A DNA stretch of 7,040 nt from Chloroflexota bacterium. Its GTDB lineage: Bacteria; Chloroflexota; Chloroflexia; Thermomicrobiales; UBA6265. Under the pieces are notes generated by a model. It was not told where the DNA came from, ran no database searches, and saw only the letters and a list, made by a program, of their open reading frames with translations. Of the stretch, positions 1-5,336 are shown piece after piece (position 1 is the first letter of the stretch; every line of letters starts with the position of its first letter). Position numbers and translations under genes: made by a program. Location of the stretch: positions 1 through 7,040 of the forward strand of contig JAFAEX010000189.1 in assembly GCA_023423795.1 (NCBI GenBank). The letters are read 5' to 3'.

Positions 1-357
1 GGGTGGGCGGCCGCCACGCGGGATCGCCTGCGCGCCGCCGAAGCGGATGCGGCGGCGGTGCGATCGACCCCGGCGGAGGATCTGGTCGTGGCCGACCTCG
101 AAACCGCCGCGTCCGCCGTCGCCGCCGCGCTGGCGGACCAGCGCGCCGAGCCGGTCGAGGACGCCGACGCGGCGACGAACCGGCTCGCCGCCTCCGCGCT
201 CGGGACCTGGGAGCGCGGCCTGCGGGCGCTCATCGCGGGCTTCGCGTCCGGCGATGACGCCGCGGCGACGGCCGCGTTGCAGGTGATCGCCGACGGCGAC
301 GCGCTCGCCGCCCGCGCACTCGCCGACCTCATCGCCCGGTACCCGGAGTGCGCGTGA
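1..357 (+). CDS. 3' end of an Ala-rich protein of unknown function (5'-truncated)
   Basis: The frame is open from the first base to a TGA at 355-357, so the gene begins upstream and only its last 118 residues are visible. An in-frame GTG at 58 is not needed as a start because the frame continues to the window edge. The visible part is rich in Ala, Asp and Arg with few aromatic residues, and reads as amphipathic alpha-helices (for example TWERGLRALIAGFASGDDAAAT, and ALADLIARYPECA at the end). There is no membrane segment and no motif I recognise. One cysteine lies next to the C-terminus. Third codon positions are almost all G or C, which supports real coding. I do not recognise the family and propose no function. 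The next gene on the same strand begins 323 bp later with a palindromic repeat between, so co-transcription is doubtful. Confidence 0.75.
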   Translation, partial: GWAAATRDRLRAAEADAAAVRSTPAEDLVVADLETAASAVAAALADQRAEPVEDADAATNRLAASALGTWERGLRALIAGFASGDDAAATAALQVIADGDALAARALADLIARYPECA

Positions 358-480
358 TGGCCAGTAAGGATGTGGGACCGCGGAATTCCCGAGCGGCAAG
401 GACAACGGGAACGCTTTCCGGTGTGCGCGGTCCGCGAACCGGATCGTGCCACCGATCGATGGGTGGTTCCGTTCACCGGT

Positions 481-553
481 CGTAGGGGAGGGCCCGGCGC
501 CCTCCCGCGTTTGCCAACGGCCACGACGGGAGGCCGCCGGGCCCTCCCCTACG
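481..553. repeat. REP/MITE-like long palindrome, copy 1
   Basis: The arms are 481-506 and 528-553 and pair at 25 of 26 positions; the only mismatch is C500 against C534. T480 and A554 add one more pair. The loop is 21 nt (507-527). The outer arm starts CGTAGGGGAGGG and the arm ends GCCCTCCC. A second copy in the same orientation lies at 5064-5143. A 27-nt segment at 579-605 resembles 5167-5193 at 20 of 27 positions and sits at the same distance from the palindrome in both copies, so the repeat unit probably extends to about 605. No transposase is present, so this would be a non-autonomous or REP-type element. It may also act as a terminator for the gene ending at 357, but it has no T-run. Confidence 0.85.
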
Positions 554-668
554 ATTGGTCAGGGCGCCGCGTGCCGGGAACGGCAACGGACCTGCGGCTT
601 TCCTGCTGTTCCTGTCGCGCCGCGTTAGCCTGCCGAGTAGCCGGCGCGTTCGTCATTCGACCAGCATC

Positions 669-674
669 AGGAGG
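669..674 (+). promoter_or_regulatory. Shine-Dalgarno site AGGAGG deciding the ATG at 681
   Basis: A full AGGAGG lies six bases before the ATG at 681. The frame is open further upstream, to about 555, but only this start has a strong ribosome binding site and is followed at once by a signal peptide. The upstream extension would also run through the tail of the palindromic repeat unit. Confidence 0.85.
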
Positions 675-680
675 ACCGAG

Positions 681-1886
681 ATGTCGCCGAACCTCCGGCC
701 CCGTGCCGGCCACGCTTCCCGCATCCGGGAGGTTCCGGTTGCGATGCTGCTCCTCGCGGTGCTGCTCGTCGCGTCCGCGACGCTGTCGCCGGTTGCACGG
801 GCACAGGACGGCTGGCAACCGGTCGCGGGCGAGGGGTTGGTCGTTGCGCAGGGCGTTTCGGCACTACCGGCGGGCGACGTCTTGTGGCGCACGGTGCGTG
901 GCCGGGCGCTGCCGGCGGGTGAGGCGGAATTCGTTCGGCGGTCGCTCGGGTTCGTGGTCGCCACTGGCGGCCCGATCCTGCTGGTCGATGGCGAGCGTGG
1001 CGAGCAGGTGCGGCTCGGAACCGGCGAGGCGGCGTTTGTCCGCGATGGGGCGCTCCAGCAGCGCGCCAGCCTCTCCGAACAGCCGGTCGGCTATCTCGCG
1101 GTCGAACTGACCGCCGCCGATGCGCCTTCGCCGGCGGGCGGCGAAACGGTGCTCCAGCCGGGGCAGCCGTTCCCCGCGTCGGAGGGCCTGCGCGACATCG
1201 ATCTGCTGGCGGCGGTGCTGTCCGGCGACCGCGTGCTCGACATCCCCGATTCCGGTGGGCGCAACGTGCTGTTGGTGACGGCGGGCGCGGCCAGCGCGGG
1301 CCAGCCCGACGGCGGCAGCGCCACCCTGCTGGCCGGGGAAGCAGCAGGGTTCGGCGGACCGCTGGTCGTCACCGCCGCCGGAACGAACCCGGAGCAGTCG
1401 GCAACCGTCGTCGTCGCCATCATCGGGCCGGCGGTGCCCGAGCCGGCCGGCTCGCCGGCGAGCGAGGTCACGTCGCCGGACGCCACGGCGCATCCGCCCG
1501 CAACTCCGGCCGCAGCCGTCGGTGGAGAGATCTCCGGTTCCATCGCCGTCGAGGTGTTCGGCTGTCCGGCCGGCATGACCCCGGAGACCGTCATTCCCGG
1601 CGCGTGCGTGCCGGTTGCGGATGCGGCCGAGGTGGTGCTCAGCGGTGCAGCGCTGGCCGCACCGCTCACCCTCGCCGATGCCGAGCCGACCGCTGGCGGA
1701 TTCTCGTGGGGGAACCTGCCCGCCGGCGACTACTCGATGGCGCTCGCCGTCCTCCCGGATGGGTATGCCTCCTGGACGCTGGCCGCGCCGGGCGCGACCG
1801 GCGATCCCGTGGCCGGCTTCCGCCTCGGCATCACCCCGGAGAACCCGGACATCGCCGTCCGCATCTACGCGTTCCCCGAAGGCTGA
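681..1886 (+). CDS. Secreted protein with two cupin-like segments and a Cna-B-like C-terminal domain
   Basis: The product is 401 aa and exported. Residues 1-41 form a Sec signal peptide: basic residues before position 17, a hydrophobic core around 21-35 (MLLLAVLLVASATL), and an ARA cleavage site before Gln42. Residues 42-145 and about 157-250 are two beta-rich segments that look like cupin folds (DVLWRTVRGRALPAGEAEF; ILLVDGE; LLVTAG). They lack the His/Glu metal motifs, so enzymatic activity is not supported. Residues 251-282 are a Pro/Ala/Ser/Thr-rich linker. Residues 283-401 contain a CPAGMTPETVIPGAC stretch (C295 and C309, possibly a disulfide) and FSWGNLPAGDY, which resembles the core of Cna-B or carboxypeptidase-regulatory beta-sandwich domains. 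There is no LPXTG motif or terminal membrane anchor, so the protein is probably released or loosely attached. The domain calls are family resemblance only; the reading frame and the export signal are seen directly. Confidence 0.85.
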   Translation: MSPNLRPRAGHASRIREVPVAMLLLAVLLVASATLSPVARAQDGWQPVAGEGLVVAQGVSALPAGDVLWRTVRGRALPAGEAEFVRRSLGFVVATGGPILLVDGERGEQVRLGTGEAAFVRDGALQQRASLSEQPVGYLAVELTAADAPSPAGGETVLQPGQPFPASEGLRDIDLLAAVLSGDRVLDIPDSGGRNVLLVTAGAASAGQPDGGSATLLAGEAAGFGGPLVVTAAGTNPEQSATVVVAIIGPAVPEPAGSPASEVTSPDATAHPPATPAAAVGGEISGSIAVEVFGCPAGMTPETVIPGACVPVADAAEVVLSGAALAAPLTLADAEPTAGGFSWGNLPAGDYSMALAVLPDGYASWTLAAPGATGDPVAGFRLGITPENPDIAVRIYAFPEG

Positions 1887-1902
1887 TCCGGGGTCTGGGC
1901 GA

Positions 1903-1927
1903 CTGCGGGCACGCGTCCGGCCCGCGG
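1903..1927 (+). terminator. Weak candidate terminator hairpin
   Basis: GCGGGC (1905-1910) pairs with GCCCGC (1920-1925) across a 9-nt loop. The stem extends by a T-G wobble and a C-G pair to 1903/1927. It begins 17 bases after the stop of the secreted cupin-like gene. There is no T-run, and in DNA this GC-rich such stems can arise by chance, so the position is the main support. Confidence 0.3.
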
Positions 1928-2012
1928 TGCGCTGGCGGCGCTGAAACGAGGGGCCGGCAACCTTTCAATCGGATTGCGGACGAGTCGAGGAGTCGAGAGG
2001 CCGAGGGGAAAC

Positions 2013-2055
2013 GGGATTCCTCGACAGGCTCGGATCGACGTCGTTGGGGATGACG
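2013..2055 (-). repeat. Possible degenerate copy of a widespread CATCCCGAGC...GAGGAATC intergenic repeat
   Basis: Read on the minus strand, the segment contains CGTCATCCCC, then a 12-nt interruption, then CCGAGCCTGTCGAGGAATCC. Without the interruption it resembles the short intergenic repeats of the type GTCATCCCGAGC..GTCGAGGAATC that I know from many bacterial genomes. A second, weaker resemblance lies at 2107-2130 (minus strand CCATCGCGAGCGGAGCGGAG). The identification rests on memory of that family and on short matches. Confidence 0.3.
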
Positions 2056-2290
2056 GACGTCGAGGCGGGCTGGCGTTCGGGCTGCCGGCGGGAGGTGGGT
2101 CGCGAACGCCCTCCGCTCCGCTCGCGATGGTGCGACTCAATCCGTGATGTACCCCGGTTGACACCGCCCGCGTCCCGCAGGCGGCTGTCGGCACGCCCTG
2201 TCTCCGCTGGAATGGACCCAGACGCCGAGGAGGCGCGGACACCGCCGCAGCACCCGACCCGCTGATGGTAACGGCGACCGCACCAACGAC

Positions 2291-2323
2291 CTCCCAGGCA
2301 CATGGGAGCCACCCTCCCGGGAG
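2291..2323 (+). promoter_or_regulatory. Leader of the repeat-protein gene, with its Shine-Dalgarno in alternative CTCCC/GGGAG pairings
   Basis: CTCCC occurs at 2291-2295 and 2314-2318, and GGGAG at 2304-2308 and 2319-2323. The last GGGAG is the best ribosome binding site for the ATG at 2332 (8-base spacing). The first CTCCC could pair with either GGGAG, and the second CTCCC with the first GGGAG. Different folds would therefore hide or expose the ribosome binding site. The pairings are seen in the sequence; a regulatory role is inference. Confidence 0.35.
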
Positions 2324-2331
2324 ACACGGCG

Positions 2332-3750
2332 ATGATGACGATCTTCCAGTCCAGCCGCGGCGCATCCCACCGCATCGTCCGCACCTCCGCCGGCGCGCTC
2401 AAGGCGCTTCCGGTCGCGGCGTTCCTGCTCGCCGCGTCGCAGGCGGGACCGGCCGGCGCGACCGGATGTGGTCCGGCCGGCTCCGTCGCGATCGACGGCG
2501 GCTCGGTCCGCAACAGCACCTCGATCTCGGTCAGCGCGGATGGCGGCGTCGCCGCGTCCGACGCCAGCGGCGGCAACGGCAACGTTGCCCTGTCGGTCCG
2601 GGGCGTGGCCGCGGCCGGCAACGGCGGCGTGGCGGCCAGCAGCGCCAACGGTGGCATGATCGAGTTCGGCACCATCGATTCCGGCGACAACGCCGGCAAC
2701 ACCATCTCGGTGGCCGCGTCCGGCTCCGGGTGCCGCGTGGCGGCCTCGAACGTCGCCATCGACGGCGGTTCGGTGCGCAACGAGACGACCATCGCCGTCA
2801 GCGCGGATGGCGGGCTCGCCGTTTCCGATGCGAGCGGCGGCAACCGCAACGCCGCCCTTTCCCTCGGCGGCATCGCGCTGGCCGGAAACGGCGGGCGAGC
2901 CGACGCCGACGCAAACGGCGGCTCGATCGCGATCGGCGGCGTCCGTTCCGGCGGCAACCGCGGCAACGTGATCGACGTTTCCCTGCACCGCGGCTATTTT
3001 GGCGGCGCTTCCGCGGTACGCATCGACGGCGGTACGGTCCGTAACACGACGACCATCGCGATCAACGCCGACGGCGGCACGGCCCTCGCCGACGCGTCCG
3101 GCGGCAACCGCAACGCGGCGATCGCGGTGCGCGGCATCGCCCTCGCCGGCAACGGCGGCATCGCGAATGCCAGCGCCGATGGTGGCGCCGTGGTCATCGG
3201 CGATGTGCGGTCGGGCAACAACCGCGGCAACACCATCGCGGTGTCCGGCGGCAACGGCGCGGTTGCCGTCAACGGCGGTTCCGTGACCAACCAGACGACC
3301 ATCGCCGTCAGCGCCGATGGTGGAACCGCAATCTCGGACGCATCCGGCGGCGACGGCAACCTCGCGGCGGCCGGGCCCGGCGGCATCGCCGGCGCAGGCA
3401 ACGGCGGCATCGCGAACGCCAGCGCGGACGGCGGCGCGGTGTCGATCGGCGACATCGATTCCGGTGGCAACCGCGGCAACGAGATTTACGTCGCCGGCGG
3501 CTCCGGCCCGGTCGCCATCGACGGCGGCTCGGTGAGCAACCAGACGACCATCGACGTCAGCGCGGACGGCGGCACGGCCGTGGCCGACGCGTCCGGCGGA
3601 AACAACAACGCCGCCGGAGCAGGGGCAGGCGGCATCGCCGGGGCGGGCAACGGCGGCGTCGCGAACTCCAGCGCGGACGGCGGCAGCATCAGCATCGGCG
3701 ACATCGATTCCGGGAACAATTCCGGCAACGTGATCGTCGTCGGGGCTTGA
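2332..3750 (+). CDS. Secreted Gly/Asn/Asp-rich protein made of five tandem repeats
   Basis: The product is 472 aa from the ATG at 2332, which has GGGAG eight bases upstream. An ATG at 2302 in the same frame would add ten residues but has no good ribosome binding site. Residues 1-43 are a signal peptide with core ALPVAAFLLAASQA and probable cleavage after AGA43. C46 follows a loosely lipobox-like GATG, but it is far from the N-terminus, so a lipoprotein is possible rather than likely. Residues 52-472 are five repeats: 52-140, 141-228, 229-310, 311-393 and 394-472. The shared skeleton is VxIDGG(S/T)VxNxT, then SADGGxA, DASGGNxN, GIAxAGNGG, ADGG, and SGxNxGNxIxV. Regular Gly-Gly turns alternating with short beta-prone strings suggest a beta-solenoid or beta-roll; Asp/Asn-rich loops could bind calcium (inference). 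Cysteines occur only at 46 and 134, flanking repeat 1. There is no enzyme motif, LPXTG or terminal anchor. I do not recognise the family; a surface-fibre or matrix protein is a guess. Confidence 0.88.
   Translation: MMTIFQSSRGASHRIVRTSAGALKALPVAAFLLAASQAGPAGATGCGPAGSVAIDGGSVRNSTSISVSADGGVAASDASGGNGNVALSVRGVAAAGNGGVAASSANGGMIEFGTIDSGDNAGNTISVAASGSGCRVAASNVAIDGGSVRNETTIAVSADGGLAVSDASGGNRNAALSLGGIALAGNGGRADADANGGSIAIGGVRSGGNRGNVIDVSLHRGYFGGASAVRIDGGTVRNTTTIAINADGGTALADASGGNRNAAIAVRGIALAGNGGIANASADGGAVVIGDVRSGNNRGNTIAVSGGNGAVAVNGGSVTNQTTIAVSADGGTAISDASGGDGNLAAAGPGGIAGAGNGGIANASADGGAVSIGDIDSGGNRGNEIYVAGGSGPVAIDGGSVSNQTTIDVSADGGTAVADASGGNNNAAGAGAGGIAGAGNGGVANSSADGGSISIGDIDSGNNSGNVIVVGA
2485..3747 (+). 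repeat. Five in-frame tandem repeats of 237-267 bp within the secreted repeat protein
   Basis: The units begin at 2485, 2752, 3016, 3262 and 3511, each at a V-x-(I/V)-(D/N)-G-G motif. Lengths are 89, 88, 82, 83 and 79 codons; most of the variation is at the unit ends, after the GNxIxV strand. Units 4 and 5 match at about three quarters of aligned residues by hand count. Between units 3 and 4, 15 consecutive residues (GNGGIANASADGGAV, 3148-3192 against 3397-3441) are identical while five codons differ silently. Confidence 0.9.
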
Positions 3751-3781
3751 CGCGCAAGCAGCACCGCCGATCCGAACCAAG

Positions 3782-3816
3782 GCGACCGGGGCGGCCGAAC
3801 AGGCCGCCCCGGTCGC
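3782..3816. terminator. Strong hairpin between convergent genes, probable bidirectional terminator
   Basis: A perfect 15-bp stem (3782-3796 with 3802-3816, GCGACCGGGGCGGCC and its complement) closes a 5-nt GAACA loop. It lies 31 bases after the stop of the repeat-protein gene and 32 bases beyond the stop of the convergent oxygenase-like gene, which is the expected place for a shared terminator. Neither side has a T-run, as is common in very GC-rich genomes, so whether it ends transcripts alone is not certain. Confidence 0.75.
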
Positions 3817-3848
3817 GTCCGGTGTTGCCCGGTGGCCGGGCGAGCGGG

Positions 3849-4739
3849 CTAGGCCGCCGTCCTTGCCGATACCCGGTTCCGCTTCGCGACCCGTCCAAAG
3901 GCGTGCGCGGCCGATTGCGCCCGCAGTTCGGGCAGCAGTTTTTCGTACGGGACCCTGGACGACGCCGAACGGAGCAGCACCGCCGAACCGATCCTCACCA
4001 GCGCGTGGTTAGCCTTCGTCCACCGGAACCCGTAAAGGTCCTGCATCGCGGGCGGAAGCAGGTCGATCGAGGCCCGGTTTGCCACGAGTTGGACGAATCC
4101 GGCCGGGGTGAACGGGAAGCGCGCCGGAGCCATCATCTCGCGCATGAACTTCGTCGCCGTGACGTAGGCGAGGTGCGGCAGCATCGATTCGACGTAGGCG
4201 TCCAGCGCCCCGACGCTGCCCGGCGCGAGGTCCGGGTCGATGCCGACCAGCCGCGCCGCGATCCGCTGTTCCTCGACGAAGCGGTCGCGCTCGGCCGGGG
4301 AGAACGACGGACCCCAGCGGTCGCACGCCGCCAGCACGGCCCAGACCAGCGTGCAATGGACCCACATCAGCAGGTCGGGTTCGTCGGCAGCGTACCGCTC
4401 GCCGGTCACGGGGTCGGTTGCCTGCCGGTGGGCGTGGACCCGGCGCAGCACCTCGCCGGCCCGTTCCGCCGCTTCGTTGTCGCCGTAGGTGACGGTGAGG
4501 AGGTACTCCCCGGTCAGGCGAGCCCGTTCGTCCGGCCGGTCCCGCACGGATGACGCCTGGTCGATCATGCGCACGACCCGCGGGTGGAGCATCTGCATCA
4601 TGACCGCGGCGATGCCGCCGACCGCCGCCGCCGGGCTGGCCATCGCCCGCCACGAAACGCTTTGCGGCCCGAACAGGCCATCGTCGCGCGGTCGCTCGAC
4701 GCCTGGCGGATCGATGCCGGTTGGTCGCGGAGCAGGCAT
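3849..4739 (-). CDS. MpaB/DUF2236 family protein (putative haem-dependent oxygenase)
   Basis: The product is 296 aa. I chose the ATG at 4739 because GGGAG precedes it with a 5-base spacing. A TTG at 4799 would add 20 Arg/Pro-rich residues and lacks a comparable site. The family signature is clear: FGPQSVSWRAMASPAAAVGG (23-42), the helix IAAVMMQMLHPRVV (43-56), YLLTVTYGD (79-87), VHAHRQATDPVTGERYAADEPDLLMWVHCTLVW (101-133), and a C-terminal helical part. H52, H102, H104 and H128 are the conserved-looking histidines; which one would ligate haem cannot be decided here. The family includes fungal MpaB, which cleaves the farnesyl chain of a mycophenolic acid precursor, and the related haem b rubber oxygenase Lcp. 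Most bacterial members have no known substrate. No signal peptide or membrane segment is evident, so it is probably cytoplasmic. It is convergent with the repeat-protein gene and has no obvious partner. Confidence 0.9.
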   Translation of the reverse strand: MPAPRPTGIDPPGVERPRDDGLFGPQSVSWRAMASPAAAVGGIAAVMMQMLHPRVVRMIDQASSVRDRPDERARLTGEYLLTVTYGDNEAAERAGEVLRRVHAHRQATDPVTGERYAADEPDLLMWVHCTLVWAVLAACDRWGPSFSPAERDRFVEEQRIAARLVGIDPDLAPGSVGALDAYVESMLPHLAYVTATKFMREMMAPARFPFTPAGFVQLVANRASIDLLPPAMQDLYGFRWTKANHALVRIGSAVLLRSASSRVPYEKLLPELRAQSAAHAFGRVAKRNRVSARTAA

Positions 4740-4767
4740 GCGGTCTCCCGGGGTGGAACGGCGGTCG

Positions 4768-4795
4768 GGCGGCCGCGCATCTCGGCGCGGCCGCC
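4768..4795 (-). promoter_or_regulatory. Inverted repeat in the leader of the oxygenase-like gene
   Basis: GGCGGCCGCG (4768-4777) and CGCGGCCGCC (4786-4795) are perfect complements across an 8-nt loop. It ends 28 bases before the ATG at 4739, so it would lie in the 5' leader or mark an operator. Each arm contains the self-complementary GCGGCCGC, so the two arms are also near direct repeats; part of the symmetry is therefore trivial. Confidence 0.35.
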
Positions 4796-4834
4796 GCAAC
4801 CCTACACCGACGTGTTCTGCATGGAAAGGGGACG

Positions 4835-4897
4835 TTTAGCCTGACCTGGAGTTCAAGATGGCGCTTTCATGCACCGAAAGCGCTGGATCGGGCTAAA
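4835..4897. other. Two-part stem, possible structured RNA or operator
   Basis: The outer stem joins TTTAGCCTGACC (4835-4846) to GGATCGGGCTAAA (4885-4897), with one U-G wobble (4842/4890) and one bulged A (4887). The inner stem is a perfect GCGCTTTC (4861-4868) and GAAAGCGC (4876-4883) around ATGCACC. The wobble pair is allowed only if the plus strand is transcribed. It lies 96-158 bases upstream of the start at 4739. Function unknown. Confidence 0.35.
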
Positions 4898-4949
4898 TCC
4901 GCTGCCTCGATGGCCGCGTGACCGAGCCGCCCGGCACGAGTCCGCTTCG

Positions 4950-4985
4950 GCGACCGATGCATCGATCCCGCGGGGCATCGGTCGC
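4950..4985. repeat. Perfect 11-bp inverted repeat
   Basis: GCGACCGATGC (4950-4960) and GCATCGGTCGC (4975-4985) are exact complements with a 14-nt spacer containing CCCGCGGG. It lies in the gap upstream of the oxygenase-like gene and downstream of the copper protein gene. It could be a terminator for the latter only if its transcript runs through the long palindrome. No T-run follows on either strand. Confidence 0.45.
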
Positions 4986-5063
4986 ACCCCGCCCAACGAT
5001 TCCAGTCGGGCTTCCGTCCGGTTTTACGAAATGTGGCTGGTTGGTGTGCGAATCCGCTCGTCG

Positions 5064-5143
5064 TTCGTAGGGGAGGGACCCGTGCCCTCCCTCATCCGTA
5101 CGCGGCCCCAGGCGCGGGAGGGCACGGGTCCCTCCCCTACGAA
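5064..5143. repeat. REP/MITE-like long palindrome, copy 2
   Basis: The arms 5064-5091 and 5116-5143 are perfect 28-bp complements around a 24-nt loop. The arm matches copy 1 (481-506) at 23 of 26 positions, and all three differences are compensated in the opposite arm. A tail at 5167-5193 matches 579-605 at 20 of 27 positions, with 25 intervening bases in both copies. Both copies have the same orientation in the window, but copy 1 lies between plus-strand genes and copy 2 between minus-strand genes. The element is therefore not tied to gene direction, which favours a dispersed repeat over a gene-specific regulatory site. Confidence 0.9.
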
Positions 5144-5336
5144 CCCACGCCGGCGCGGGCAGGCGAAACGGCAGCGAACAGCCGGATTTCGTGTTAGCGC
5201 CGGCTTGTCCGCCTCGGACTCCCCGTCGTTCGTTTGTGAAACCGCTGCGTTCTCAAGTCGAGTTCGCCACGCATGGACGCGGGAGGCTACGGATTCCTGA
5301 CGATTGGGGTTGGGGTCGGCTCGACCGGATTGCGTG

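Larger units (their letters stand above)
1887..2331. other. Intergenic region without a convincing gene
   Basis: These 445 bases hold a weak hairpin just after the upstream gene (1903-1927), two possible degenerate copies of an intergenic repeat (2013-2055 and 2107-2130), and an 8-bp inverted repeat TCGACGTC/GACGTCGA (2035-2042/2056-2063). The leader of the next gene follows. A TTGACA occurs at 2158-2163, but no -10 element lies 16-19 bp after it. Short open frames here lack ribosome binding sites and have mixed third-position bases. Confidence 0.6.
4740..5336. other. Intergenic region rich in inverted repeats, without a convincing gene
   Basis: About 600 bases separate two minus-strand genes. 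Going up in coordinate, the region contains a 10-bp inverted repeat (4768-4795), a two-part stem (4835-4897), an 11-bp perfect inverted repeat (4950-4985) and the long palindrome copy 2 (5064-5143) with its tail (5167-5193). From 5194 to 5336 I see nothing beyond a weak GGTCG/CGACC stem at 5314-5326. An open frame over 4869-5300 on the plus strand crosses these palindromes and has no support as a gene. Confidence 0.65.

Noticed and set aside
357..485. Small open frame starting at an ATG that overlaps the TGA of the first gene
   Set aside because: The overlap looks like translational coupling, but there is no ribosome site at a proper distance, third positions are mixed, and the frame ends inside the palindromic repeat. 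The 42-residue product matches nothing I know.
2158..2163. TTGACA as a -35 promoter element for the repeat-protein gene
   Set aside because: No TATAAT-like hexamer lies 16-19 bp downstream, so a single hexamer is not enough.
2200..2331. Riboswitch in the leader of the repeat-protein gene
   Set aside because: I compared it with remembered cores of c-di-GMP, TPP and cobalamin riboswitches and found no matching conserved core; only the CTCCC/GGGAG pairings are supported.
1965..2966. Minus-strand open frame of 333 codons over the gap and repeats 1-2
   Set aside because: Pro/Ala/Ser-rich shadow of the repeat gene that runs into the intergenic repeat relics; no start signal.
2485..3747. CRISPR-like array
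   Set aside because: The repeats are long, in frame, contiguous and diverged at third positions; they are protein repeats, with no spacers.
2137..3780. Long minus-strand open frame (547 codons) opposite the repeat-protein gene
   Set aside because: It mirrors the plus-strand repeats, has a periodic Arg/Ala/Val/Asp composition, no signal or domain, and no ribosome site. Codons rich in GGC and GCC leave the antisense frames open by chance.
4869..5300. Plus-strand open frame of 143 codons in the 4740-5336 gap
   Set aside because: It crosses the 4950-4985 inverted repeat and the long palindrome, starts inside a hairpin loop, and has no ribosome site. Its similarity to a frame over 446-628 comes from the shared repeat.
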